Below are positions 45,119 through 53,850 of a stretch of 64,000 nucleotides of DNA, in pieces. The stretch is taken from contig NZ_CP194171.1 in NCBI RefSeq assembly GCF_050908845.1, forward strand, positions 1,116,001 to 1,180,000. The letters are read 5' to 3'. This DNA comes from Marinobacterium_D sp050908845 (GTDB lineage: Bacteria > Pseudomonadota > Gammaproteobacteria > Pseudomonadales > Balneatricaceae). The translations under genes were made by a program, and so were the position numbers. The number at the start of each line of letters is the position of its first letter. The first letter of the stretch is position 1. The notes under the pieces were generated by a model. It worked only from the letters and a program-made list of their open reading frames with translations. It did no database searches and was not told the origin of the DNA.

Positions 45119-46504
45119 ATGTCTGCTTTCTCCTCTCCTGAGTTGGTACGAGCTTATCCAATGCATCGTCTGGCGATGCTATCCGATTGTGTCGCGGTTC
45201 TGTTGGGCAGTGTGGGGGCATATCTGTTGCGCTTTGGCGTAACACCGGTTGCTGACCAGTTCATATTGGCAACAGCTGTCATGATGCTATGCGTTATCCT
45301 CGTCAACTTTAGTACTGAGTCCTACAGCCAGTGGCGCACCACCAGCTTGTTACGCCTGTTGCGTAACCTGTTTCAAAACTGGGCGCTGGTGTCGCTGATC
45401 ATTGCCACGCTGATCTACTTTACCGATGCCTCACAAAAATATTCGCGTCTGTGGCTCGGTTTCTCACTGCTCTTCTCGTTTACGCTGGCGGGTGCTGCAC
45501 GTATATCTGCTCACCTGCTGCTGAGTCACCTGCGTACCAGTGGTCGTAACCGCCGTCAAGTTTATCTATTGGGCCCGCCGGCAACGCTGCTGAAAGTTGC
45601 CCGGAAAATGCGCAAAAACAGCAGCGAAGGGTTTTCTATTGGGGGAGTCACTCGCCTGACGGATGGGTTTAGCGATTCTTTTTTGCAGGAAACCGTCGAG
45701 AAAATCCGCACATCTGGCTGTAACGAGGTCTGGATTAGTGTGCCTCTGGATATGGGCTCAACGGTCAAGGCGCTAATGTACGCGCTGCGTAACGAAACTA
45801 TTGAAATCCGCTATATGCCGGAACTCAGAGACATCCCACTGCTGAACCACCGGGTCAGCTCAGTAGCGGGGATGTACTCTATAGATTTGAGTGTCACGCC
45901 GATGAACGGCCCGGCCCGGGTGTTCAAGCGAGCGGAAGACTTGATTATCGGTGGATTGATTATGCTGCTTATTTCGCCGGTCTGTCTGGCGATTGCTATC
46001 GCCATAAAACTGACATCGCCAGGACCCGTGCTGTTCAAGCAGTATCGCACCGGCATAAACGGACGAAACGTCAAGGTGTACAAGTTCCGTTCAATGAAGG
46101 TACATCAGGAAAGCGAAGGGCAGATCACACAGGCGACCAGGGGCGATAGCCGTATAACGCCGATCGGCGCCTTTCTGCGCCGCACATCTCTTGACGAGTT
46201 ACCGCAGTTTTACAATGTACTCCAGGGGCGGATGTCCATCGTCGGGCCTCGGCCCCATGCGCTGGCACACAATGAGTATTACAAGGATCTGGTTGAATCC
46301 TACATGCGTCGTCACAAGGTGAAGCCGGGGATTACCGGCTGGGCTCAAGTGAATGGCTATCGTGGTGAAACAGATACGCTTGAGAAGATGGAAAAGCGAG
46401 TGCAATACGATCTCTGGTATATCAATAACTGGTCACTCTGGCTGGATCTGAAGATTATCCTGGCGACAGTGTTCAAGGGGTTCATCAACAAAAATGCGTA
46501 TTGA
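45119..46504 (+). CDS. Undecaprenyl-phosphate glucose (hexose) phosphotransferase, WcaJ/EpsE type
   Basis: 461 residues from the ATG at 45119 (a TTG one codon earlier is also open), preceded by AAGGA. Four to five N-terminal transmembrane helices with a CoA-binding-like central domain (RRQVYLLGPPATLLKVARKM), then a membrane-reentrant helix. The C-terminal phosphoglycosyl transferase domain has LFKQYRTGINGRNVKVYKFRSM, LDELPQFYNVLQGRMSIVGPRP and PGITGWAQVNGYRGET. It starts lipid-linked glycan assembly by moving sugar-1-phosphate to undecaprenyl phosphate. Glucose is inferred from the WcaJ-like full-length architecture. Confidence 0.9.
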   Translation: MSAFSSPELVRAYPMHRLAMLSDCVAVLLGSVGAYLLRFGVTPVADQFILATAVMMLCVILVNFSTESYSQWRTTSLLRLLRNLFQNWALVSLIIATLIYFTDASQKYSRLWLGFSLLFSFTLAGAARISAHLLLSHLRTSGRNRRQVYLLGPPATLLKVARKMRKNSSEGFSIGGVTRLTDGFSDSFLQETVEKIRTSGCNEVWISVPLDMGSTVKALMYALRNETIEIRYMPELRDIPLLNHRVSSVAGMYSIDLSVTPMNGPARVFKRAEDLIIGGLIMLLISPVCLAIAIAIKLTSPGPVLFKQYRTGINGRNVKVYKFRSMKVHQESEGQITQATRGDSRITPIGAFLRRTSLDELPQFYNVLQGRMSIVGPRPHALAHNEYYKDLVESYMRRHKVKPGITGWAQVNGYRGETDTLEKMEKRVQYDLWYINNWSLWLDLKIILATVFKGFINKNAY

Positions 46505-47264
46505 CCGTCCTCTGTATCGTTAACGTCAGACTAGAGCGTTCACATGCGCTAACTGTTTCATCCTGCGAGAACACTTCCTGCCGCCTCGAAAGGGACGCGT
46601 ATCTTCTCTTTCCCGGCTACGGTTTGGTGCTGCGATGCATCTTGGATTGCAGCAGCACGGACCACCCAGTCCTGTCTTTTTCGCCACTTCAATACTGCCG
46701 AGCCATTGATCCAGCACCTTGTTTTCAGCTACAACCCTAGACTGACGGTGTTAGTCGATACAAAGTCGATTACCATCTAACAGCTGTTTGAATGACCAAC
46801 CATTACAAATGCTCAACTAGGATTGAGGTGTACCCATAACCTCCGGGCGGTAGCGTGCCAAAAGAGCGCTCCTTGGCCTGAATCTGTTGAAGTGTGAATA
46901 GCGGGTAGGGGCAAGGGATATGCCATATAAAGAGATTCAGCATCACGGCGTACGAGATAGCGTTACCGGGTCATGTCCTAAGTTGCATATCGATGACAGC
47001 CTAAGGGCGTTGATCGTCGCTCACGTGCAGATAGATCATGTGGGACGTATCCCGTGATTATTGGCTTCCGCTTTTAATGGACCGCTCTCAGCCTTCAGCC
47101 AAACTACTGCCGTTGATGCCGGAAGAAGAGTTCAAGTTAGGTATAAACCACGACCGCGCACTGGTTTAGCGTTACCTGAAATAGATCGAGTCATAATTAG
47201 GGACGGTGTGATCAAGTTCGGCTCGTGGGAGAATGGCGGCCATTAACTGAACCAAGGAAGCGCC
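46505..47264. other. 760-bp non-coding region with decayed sequence and an ops element
   Basis: No intact gene. It contains the second ops element (46838-46857). A short frame from 47077 (30 codons, MDRSQPSAKLLPLMPEEEF) stops at a TAG, with further broken frames after it, which looks like the eroded start of a lost gene. The right end is probably the left flank of the IS5-type element. Confidence 0.6.
46838..46857 (+). promoter_or_regulatory. ops (JUMPStart core) RfaH recruitment element 2
   Basis: AACCTCCGGGCGGTAGCGTG here is identical over 20 bases to 31331-31350, with the GGCGGTAGCGTG core at 46846-46857. It lies on the plus strand, 334 bp after the WcaJ-type gene and about 1.7 kb before the ABC transporter. 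The sequence on either side differs from the first copy. Confidence 0.92.
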
Positions 47265-48215
47265 ATGGACCAACAGCTCACAATTTGCCGATAGGGAGTT
47301 CAGCAACAAGCGTCGCCAGACACGAAAGTAAGTATTCCTCGGCCGTATGGATAAGCTGATCCTGTGGGCGTGGTTGGAAGCGGTAATCGAGCCTCATTAT
47401 CCAAAGGCTGCTAATGGGCGACGACCCTATCCGCTGGCGACCATGCTCCGGACTCACTGCATGCAACATTGGTACAACCTTGGCGATCTAGGCATGGAAG
47501 ATGCGCCGTACGAAATTGCCTCCATGCGCCTGTTTGCCGGTCTGTCACTGAAGAAGGCCATCCCCGATCACTCAACGATTTTGAAGTTCCGCCACCTGCT
47601 GGAGAAACACGGGTTAGCGCGGCAGATCTTCGACGAGGTCAATCAGTGGCTGTCCGAGGCAGGTGTCCTGCTTAAAGAAGGTTCGCTGATCGACGTTACT
47701 ATTATCAAGGCACCCAGTTCAACCAAGAACCACAGTGGTGGGCGTGGCCCCGAGATGCACCAGGCGAAGAAGGGCTATCAATGGCACTTTGGCATGAAAG
47801 CACATATCGGTGTAGATGCGCGTACCGGTATCACGCACAGCTTCACCCCACGGCAGTCAATGAGGATGACCTGAACCAGGCTGAACATCTGCTCCACGGC
47901 GATGAAGGGTACCGGGGTGCTAAAAAGCGAGACGAGTTTCAGGATGTGAGTGCGGACTGGCACATCGCCGAACAACCAGGGAACCTGAAAGTACTGAAAA
48001 AGCGCCCTCGGATCAATAAGGTCTGGATCCGCACCGAGTATCTGAAGGTCAGCCATCGCGCCAAGGTTGAGCATCCGTTCCGGATCATCAAACACCAAAT
48101 TGGCTTCGTGAAAGCCTGTTACTGTGGTCTGAAGAAAAATGACGGCAAACTGGCGATGCTGTTTGCTCTGTCAAACCTCGTGCGTATGGATCTGATCTTA
48201 CGAACACATGGTTAA
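47265..48215 (+). mobile_element. Decayed IS5-family transposase
   Basis: Starts MDQQLT, then needs a frame change at about 47283 to read FADREFSNKRRQTRK. A TAA at 47329 stops that, and MDKLILWAWLEAVIEPHYPKA resumes at 47347. A second frameshift in a C tract (47846-47849) separates the residues up to HSFT from DDLNQAEHLLHGDE. The first catalytic Asp (LIDVTIIKAPSS) and the Glu (KVEHPFRIIK) are kept, but HGDE joins directly to GYRGAKKR, so the about eight residues normally holding the middle Asp are deleted (junction about 47906). Inactive. Terminal inverted repeats were not identified. Confidence 0.88.
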
Positions 48216-48520
48216 TCTGTATGTGCTGCCTGAAAAGCAGTTCGCCGCTGGTAAAAGCAGGAATATGGCGCCTCAATTGAGTGTTGGATGCGACGATTTC
48301 GACTCACAACGGAAATAAAAACTTAATCACAGTCTCCCTAAGGAAGCGCTGAAACATCAGTTTGTTAACACCAAGCAAATAGGGGGGAACAATGCTGATT
48401 TGATTCCGTAGCTATATCTAAATAGGCTCTACGCCTCTTCTGGACTCCAGATCAAAGGTCGATACTCCAGCCGATGCTGAGAAAAGCTCCAAATCTTCCA
48501 TCCACCAGACATCATCATTC
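48216..48520. other. 305-bp intergenic region between the IS remnant and the ABC transporter
   Basis: No gene supported. It contains AAGGAAGCGC at 48340-48349, also present at 47254-47263 in front of the transposase; this may be an IS-end remnant or coincidence. No clear promoter or ribosome site for the ABC gene was found. Confidence 0.5.
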
Positions 48521-50287
48521 ATGTACGCCACACTTAAAGAACTATTTTTACTCCTAACCCCAGAGCAACGGCGAAAACTGTTGTGCCTTCAACTGTTGGT
48601 AATTCTAATGGCATTCGCCGAGATCGCGAGCGTGATCGCGATTGGCCCTTTCATGGCCCTAGTGGGTGATTTGGATCAATTGAGGGGTGAGGGATTGATC
48701 GCTCAGTTCTACGTATATTCTGGTGCAGCGGACCCACATTCGTTTCTGATGATGATAGGGGCTGGGGTATTGACCGTACTTACCTTGGCCTCGGCGATCT
48801 CCATTTTCACCGCCTGGTGTCTGGCGCTTTATGGCACCAAGGTTGGTGCAGAACTATCCTGTCGCCTGTTTAGACACTATCTCTACCAGCCTTGGCTTTT
48901 CCACACTTCGCAAACCAGCAGCCAACTGACCAACCGCATTGCGCTGGAAAGTCAGCGAGTCACCAACAGCGTGATCAACCCACTGATGCAACTTAACGCC
49001 AAACTGGTGTTGGCGTTTTGCATGGCGGTGGCGATTTTTATCTATAACCCGCTGGTGGCTTTGGGCGGTGTCAGTATATTTATTGCCGCCTATCTGGTTT
49101 TGTATCTAACGGTACGCCGTCGCCTTATTCGCAACGGCCGCACAATCAGTGACGTCCAGGGCGTACGTTTCAAGTTAATGAACGAAGGCTTCGGCGGTAT
49201 CCGAGATGTCTTGTTGCTGGAACGCCAGCCGATCTTCACAGCGCGCTTTGAAAGGGCCAGTAACCACCTTGCGCGCGCCCAGGGAACAACTCGTGCCATG
49301 GGACAGATACCACGCTATATCATGGAGTTGGTGGCGTTTGGCAGCATCATTTTACTTGTCCTTTATTTGTTGGCTGCGTACGACGGCAACCTAGGTGCGA
49401 TTCTGCCGATGCTCTCGATCTACGCGCTGGCGGGCTTTAAACTGCTACCTGCCCTGCAGGTTGTGTATGGCAGCACCTCCCAGATACGTGGCAACCTGGC
49501 AGCCATCGACGCGCTGCGCACCGATCTGCAGGCTAGCGCACTAGTGCCACAGTTGCCTACCGAGACTGACCGCATGAACGACGGTAGCCCTTGGAAGCCG
49601 AAACAGCGTATTCAGCTCAAGGATGTAACTTTTACCTATCCCGGAAAAACGCAGCCAGTACTCAAGGATGTTACCCTCGATATCGATGTGAATCAGACCA
49701 TAGGCCTGGTTGGCCCATCCGGCGGCGGCAAATCGACAATTATCGACATACTGTTGGGTCTGATAAAGCCCCAGCAAGGACAGTTGCTGATTGATGGCGA
49801 ACCGGTAACAGAAGCAAACAGACACCTCTGGCACCGTGTAGTGGGCTTTGTCCCGCAATCGATCTTTCTGGCCGACAGCAGTATTCGGGAGAACATCGCC
49901 TTTGGATTACCTCAGGAACAGATAGACGATGCCAATGTGACACGCGCGGCACATCTGGCACATCTCGATGAATTGCTGGAAAGCCTGCCAGACGGGCTGG
50001 AAACCCGGGTTGGGGAGCGGGGCATCCAGCTTTCGGGCGGGCAGCGTCAGCGGATAGGGATTGCCCGAGCGCTGTACTATGATCCGGATATTTTGGTTCT
50101 GGATGAAGCGACCAGTGCGCTGGATGGCGCTACCGAAAAGGCGGTTATGGATGCGATTTACGATTTTTCAGGGAAGAAAACCATAGTGATGATAGCGCAT
50201 AGGCTAACGACAGTTGAAAAGTGTGACCTTATATACTCTGTTGACGGCGGGCTTGTTTTTGAAGATAAGGAAATACTAAGGAAATAG
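48521..50287 (+). CDS. ABC transporter, fused permease/ATPase (PglK/MsbA-type lipid-linked oligosaccharide flippase)
   Basis: 588 residues: six transmembrane helices (about 20-310) and a nucleotide-binding domain (about 350-585) with Walker A GPSGGGKSTI, signature LSGGQRQRIGIARAL and Walker B ILVLDEATSALD. The N-terminal pattern LFLLLTPEQRRKLLCLQLLVILMAFAEIASVIAIGPF resembles PglK-like exporters in glycan loci. It could flip a lipid-linked glycan as an alternative to Wzx. Higher GC than the relic right after it. Homodimer expected; the substrate is inferred from context. Confidence 0.85.
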   Translation: MYATLKELFLLLTPEQRRKLLCLQLLVILMAFAEIASVIAIGPFMALVGDLDQLRGEGLIAQFYVYSGAADPHSFLMMIGAGVLTVLTLASAISIFTAWCLALYGTKVGAELSCRLFRHYLYQPWLFHTSQTSSQLTNRIALESQRVTNSVINPLMQLNAKLVLAFCMAVAIFIYNPLVALGGVSIFIAAYLVLYLTVRRRLIRNGRTISDVQGVRFKLMNEGFGGIRDVLLLERQPIFTARFERASNHLARAQGTTRAMGQIPRYIMELVAFGSIILLVLYLLAAYDGNLGAILPMLSIYALAGFKLLPALQVVYGSTSQIRGNLAAIDALRTDLQASALVPQLPTETDRMNDGSPWKPKQRIQLKDVTFTYPGKTQPVLKDVTLDIDVNQTIGLVGPSGGGKSTIIDILLGLIKPQQGQLLIDGEPVTEANRHLWHRVVGFVPQSIFLADSSIRENIAFGLPQEQIDDANVTRAAHLAHLDELLESLPDGLETRVGERGIQLSGGQRQRIGIARALYYDPDILVLDEATSALDGATEKAVMDAIYDFSGKKTIVMIAHRLTTVEKCDLIYSVDGGLVFEDKEILRK

Positions 50288-50319
50288 AGTTCCGGCCCTA
50301 ACGGCCTACAACTGCCTAT

Positions 50320-50744
50320 AGCTCCATTTGTGAAAATATCGCTTTCTGATTACCTATAGAAGACGCTGACGAGGAAAATGTAAATAGTGCAGCTAAGCTT
50401 GCTCAGCTTGATGAATTTTTGTTAGAACTACCCCAAGGATTAGATACGAGAGTGTGATGCGCAACTATCAGGTGGGCAAAGACAGCGTATAGGGATAGCG
50501 AGCGGGCTATATCAGGATGTTGGGGTTTTAATTCTTGATGAAGCAACCAGTGCGTTAGATAGCATTACAGAAAAACTAGTAATGGATGCGTTCAACGATT
50601 TATCTGGAAAAGACCATAGTAATGGTCGTACACCGACTCGCAACAGTTCGCAAGTGTGATCCTATTTCTCTGCTGGATCAGGGATAAGTAATCGATCAAG
50701 CTAATTATAACGAACTATTTGTAAGAAATTCGATTTTAAAAAAT
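50320..50744 (+). pseudogene. 3' relic of a second ABC transporter gene
   Basis: Broken frames translate to SSICENIAF*LPIEDADEEN, LAQLDEFLLELPQGLDTRV, then AQLSGGQRQRIGIAS, LILDEATSALD and IVMVVHRLATVRKCD, matching in order the last about 135 residues of the intact transporter that ends 33 bp upstream. It has an in-frame stop and at least two frameshifts. It is more AT-rich than the intact gene, like the genes that follow, so it is probably the leftover 3' end of block 3's own transporter. Confidence 0.88.
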
Positions 50745-50854
50745 AGAAGAATATTATTGATTGGTTTTTATGGGAAACAATTTTTTGTTATCAAATTACG
50801 AGTTTTATAAAATAATATATAAGCGTAATTTTAATTTTTTCTAAGAGATTTAAT

Positions 50855-53107
50855 ATGATAATTGATAGGAATTTAAACCCATATATAGTATATGTCGAAG
50901 ACTCAATACAATATGCTCTTGAAAAAATAAATAAAAATTCAAAGAGAATGGTATATTGCCTATCAGAATCGGGGTTTCTTGAAGGTGTCGTAACGGATGG
51001 CGATTTCAGGCGTTGGGTTGTTACTGTATCAAATATAAACTTGGAAAATAAAGTTTCGGAAATAGCTAACAAAGAATATGTTTGTGTTGAAGAATCGTTG
51101 CCTAATAAAGACATCGAGAATTTGTTCAGCTCTAAAATATTATCTATACCTCTTGTTGATAGTAGTGGCCGCTTGGTATCGATTGCATGGAATGGAGAAT
51201 CCGGGGTTCGTATAGGGCACCATATAATCCGCGATGATAAACCAGCATTTATTATAGCTGAGATTGGAAATAACCATAATGGTAGTTTGAAAATCGCAAA
51301 ACTATTGATAGATCAAGCGGATGAAGCGGGTGTTGATTGTGTGAAATTTCAGCTTCGTGATATGAAAAGCCTTTATACCGAAGGTGGCAATGCCGTTAGT
51401 GAAGACTTAGGCGCAGAATATACTCTAGATCTACTTCAGCGCTTTCAGCTTTCCGTTGGCGAAATGTATGAGGCGCTAAATTACGCACGGAGTAAAGGAC
51501 TTACCGCGCTATGTACTCCTTGGGATGTTGCTAGCCTTAAAAAGCTAGTCGAATATGGCGTAGAAGGTCTAAAAATAGCATCAGCAGATCTTACTAATCA
51601 TGAACTTCTACGCGCAGCTGCTCGTGCCCATTTGCCGATGTTGGTTTCAACAGGAATGTCTACAGAGAAAGAGATCCGCGAGTCGGTCGAAGTATTGCGC
51701 GAAGAAGGGGCCTCTTTCGTATTACTGCAATGCAATTCTACCTACCCGGCGCCAATGCAGGATATCAATTTAGCTTACATGGATAGATTGAAAGAGATTG
51801 CTCACGTACCAGTAGGCTACTCGGGACATGAGAGGGGGTACGAGGTCTGCATAGCCGCAATAGCACGTGGTGCCAAAGTAATAGAAAAGCATTTCACTCT
51901 GGATCGCTCTATGGAAGGTAATGACCATAGAGTTAGTTTACTGCCAGGGGAGCTCACTGCAATGGTTAAGGCAATCAGGAATGTGGAGCAGGCTATAGGG
52001 TCCAGTAAAGAGCGTCAGCTTACCCAAGGAGAAAGGCTCAATAGAGAAGTCTTGGCAAAATCGCTCATAGCGTCATGTACAATCCTTAAAGGAACAGTGA
52101 TAACTGAAGAGATGTTAACGGTTCGTAGTCCTGGACGTGGACTCCAACCTTCAAGAGCGAAGGAGCTGATAGGAACAAAAGCTTATAGAGATATGCAGAA
52201 AGGTGATCTCTTCTATGAGAGCGATATACTGGGTAACTGTGTATCTCCACGGCCATACCGGTTTAATCGGCCTTGGGGGATTCCAGTACGCTACCATGAC
52301 ATACAGGCACTGACGGACGGTGCTTCACCCGATTTTGTAGAGATTCATTTCAGCTATCGTGATCTTGACCTTCAGCCGAGTGACTACTTCTCCGAGCCGG
52401 AGAACATAGGATTAGTTGTTCACAGCCCAGAACTATTTTCCGGTGACCATTTGATGGACCTATCATCTTCTGACGCCAACTACAGAGATCGATCTATACT
52501 CGAACTGCAGCGGGTAGTAAATCGAACTCGTGAACTTAAGAAGTATTTTTTAAATACAGAAAAACCCTTGATAATTATCAATGCGGGCGGGTTTTCTTCT
52601 GATCGATTTATGCCGAAGGAGGATCGCGAAAAACTCTATGAGCGGATAGGTCTGGCTTTGGCAGAGGTTGACTCGGACGGAGTGGAAATAATTCCTCAGA
52701 CTATGCCACCTTTTCCTTGGCATTTTGGCGGCCAGCGTTATCATAACTTGTTTATGGATCCTGATGAGATAGTAGATTTCTGTGTAAAATATGATATGCG
52801 TGTATGTTTAGATACGTCTCATTCCAAACTTGCGTGTAATTATTTTGGTTGGTCTATGCGCGATTTTATTCGTAAAATTGGCCCCTATTCAGCCCATTTA
52901 CATATTGTTGATGCTTGCGGGTATGATGATGAAGGGCTTCAGATTGGTGAAGGTGATATCGACTTTAAGGCACTGGGAGAAGATTTACAGCAGTGGTCTC
53001 CGAATGTTTCATTCATACCCGAAATATGGCAAGGGCATAAAAATACAGGTGAAGGTTTTTGGGTAGCATTAGATCGATTGGAAAGTAGCTTCTCGGAGAG
53101 TCATTAA
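50855..53107 (+). CDS. NeuB-family nonulosonate synthase with N-terminal CBS pair and C-terminal isomerase-like TIM barrel
   Basis: 750 residues, about twice a normal NeuB (about 340-350). Residues about 8-118 are a CBS pair (MVYCLSESGFLEGVVTDGDF). About 131-375 are the NeuB barrel with FIIAEIGNNHNGS, KFQLRDM, STGMS, GYSGHERG and EKHFTLD. About 395-458 are the SAF (antifreeze-like) domain. About 466-745 resemble a sugar-phosphate isomerase/AP-endonuclease-2 barrel (WGIPVRYHDIQ, CLDTSHSKLACNYFGW, HIVDACGYDDEGLQIGEG). The core condenses PEP with an N-acylated hexose. Which nonulosonic acid is made, and what the two extra domains do, is unknown. Couples to neuA (1-bp overlap). Confidence 0.9.
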   Translation: MIIDRNLNPYIVYVEDSIQYALEKINKNSKRMVYCLSESGFLEGVVTDGDFRRWVVTVSNINLENKVSEIANKEYVCVEESLPNKDIENLFSSKILSIPLVDSSGRLVSIAWNGESGVRIGHHIIRDDKPAFIIAEIGNNHNGSLKIAKLLIDQADEAGVDCVKFQLRDMKSLYTEGGNAVSEDLGAEYTLDLLQRFQLSVGEMYEALNYARSKGLTALCTPWDVASLKKLVEYGVEGLKIASADLTNHELLRAAARAHLPMLVSTGMSTEKEIRESVEVLREEGASFVLLQCNSTYPAPMQDINLAYMDRLKEIAHVPVGYSGHERGYEVCIAAIARGAKVIEKHFTLDRSMEGNDHRVSLLPGELTAMVKAIRNVEQAIGSSKERQLTQGERLNREVLAKSLIASCTILKGTVITEEMLTVRSPGRGLQPSRAKELIGTKAYRDMQKGDLFYESDILGNCVSPRPYRFNRPWGIPVRYHDIQALTDGASPDFVEIHFSYRDLDLQPSDYFSEPENIGLVVHSPELFSGDHLMDLSSSDANYRDRSILELQRVVNRTRELKKYFLNTEKPLIIINAGGFSSDRFMPKEDREKLYERIGLALAEVDSDGVEIIPQTMPPFPWHFGGQRYHNLFMDPDEIVDFCVKYDMRVCLDTSHSKLACNYFGWSMRDFIRKIGPYSAHLHIVDACGYDDEGLQIGEGDIDFKALGEDLQQWSPNVSFIPEIWQGHKNTGEGFWVALDRLESSFSESH

Positions 53108-53850
53108 TGAGGCGGCAAGGCGATAATAGTATTGTAGCGGTCATACCAGCACGCTCTGGATCTAAGGGAATCTCTGGCAAAAATCTTACAGAGTTGGGTG
53201 GTAAGCCCCTAATCGTATGGACAATAGAAGCAGCAATAGCCTCAGGTTGTGTAGATAGAGTGATCGTTTCAACAGATTGTGAAACTATTGCTTCGGTTGC
53301 AAGGGCTGCTGGTGCGGAAGTGCCTTTTTTAAGACCTGCTAACTTGGCTGCAGACGAGGTGCATGCGGTTCATGTCGTGTTTCATGCATTAGACTGGTTC
53401 CTCAGAGAGGAAAGCCTTGTACCGGAGGCCGTAATGATGCTGCTTCCAACGAGCCCCCTTAGACGTGCCAGTGATATCAATGGAGCTGTTGAACTTTTCC
53501 GCAATGAGCAGGCATCATCCGTTATTAGCGTGGTTGATTTGGGCAAATATTTGACTAACTTGCGCTATTTAGATGGTCATCAGCTATCCATGGTCGCTCC
53601 AGGCGAAGATAGGAACGCACAGCGTCAGGGACAGAGTAAACTTTTTAGCGTTAATGGGGCTATCTTTATGGCGCGGCCGGCACAACTCCGTAAGGCCGGA
53701 ACTTTCCATATGGAAGATTCGGTCGGTTTTGTCATGGACTACATCAGCTCAATTGATATCAATGAGCAAAAGGATCTTGAGTTGGCTCGCCGCTTATGCG
53801 GTGTTCTTGAACCTTGGAACGCTATTAAGAGCAAAGTCGATGCCCATTAG
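53107..53850 (+). CDS. neuA: Acylneuraminate (nonulosonate) cytidylyltransferase NeuA family
   Basis: 247 residues. VIPARSGSKGISGKNLTELGGKPLIVWTI is reduced here to its recognisable core IPARSGSKGISGKN, the CTP-binding motif; LLPTSPLRRASDI and FSVNGAIFMAR are also typical of CMP-sugar synthetases. It activates the NeuB product as a CMP-sugar. Its ATG overlaps the neuB-fusion stop, and its end overlaps the next gene by 11 bp. The exact sugar (neuraminic, legionaminic, pseudaminic or other) cannot be told from this sequence. Confidence 0.92.
   Translation: MRRQGDNSIVAVIPARSGSKGISGKNLTELGGKPLIVWTIEAAIASGCVDRVIVSTDCETIASVARAAGAEVPFLRPANLAADEVHAVHVVFHALDWFLREESLVPEAVMMLLPTSPLRRASDINGAVELFRNEQASSVISVVDLGKYLTNLRYLDGHQLSMVAPGEDRNAQRQGQSKLFSVNGAIFMARPAQLRKAGTFHMEDSVGFVMDYISSIDINEQKDLELARRLCGVLEPWNAIKSKVDAH

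Noticed and set aside
47254..48349. AAGGAAGCGC direct repeats flanking the transposase as a target-site duplication
   Set aside because: The left copy doubles as the ribosome-site region of the transposase, IS5-type elements make shorter duplications, and no inverted ends were found beside the copies.
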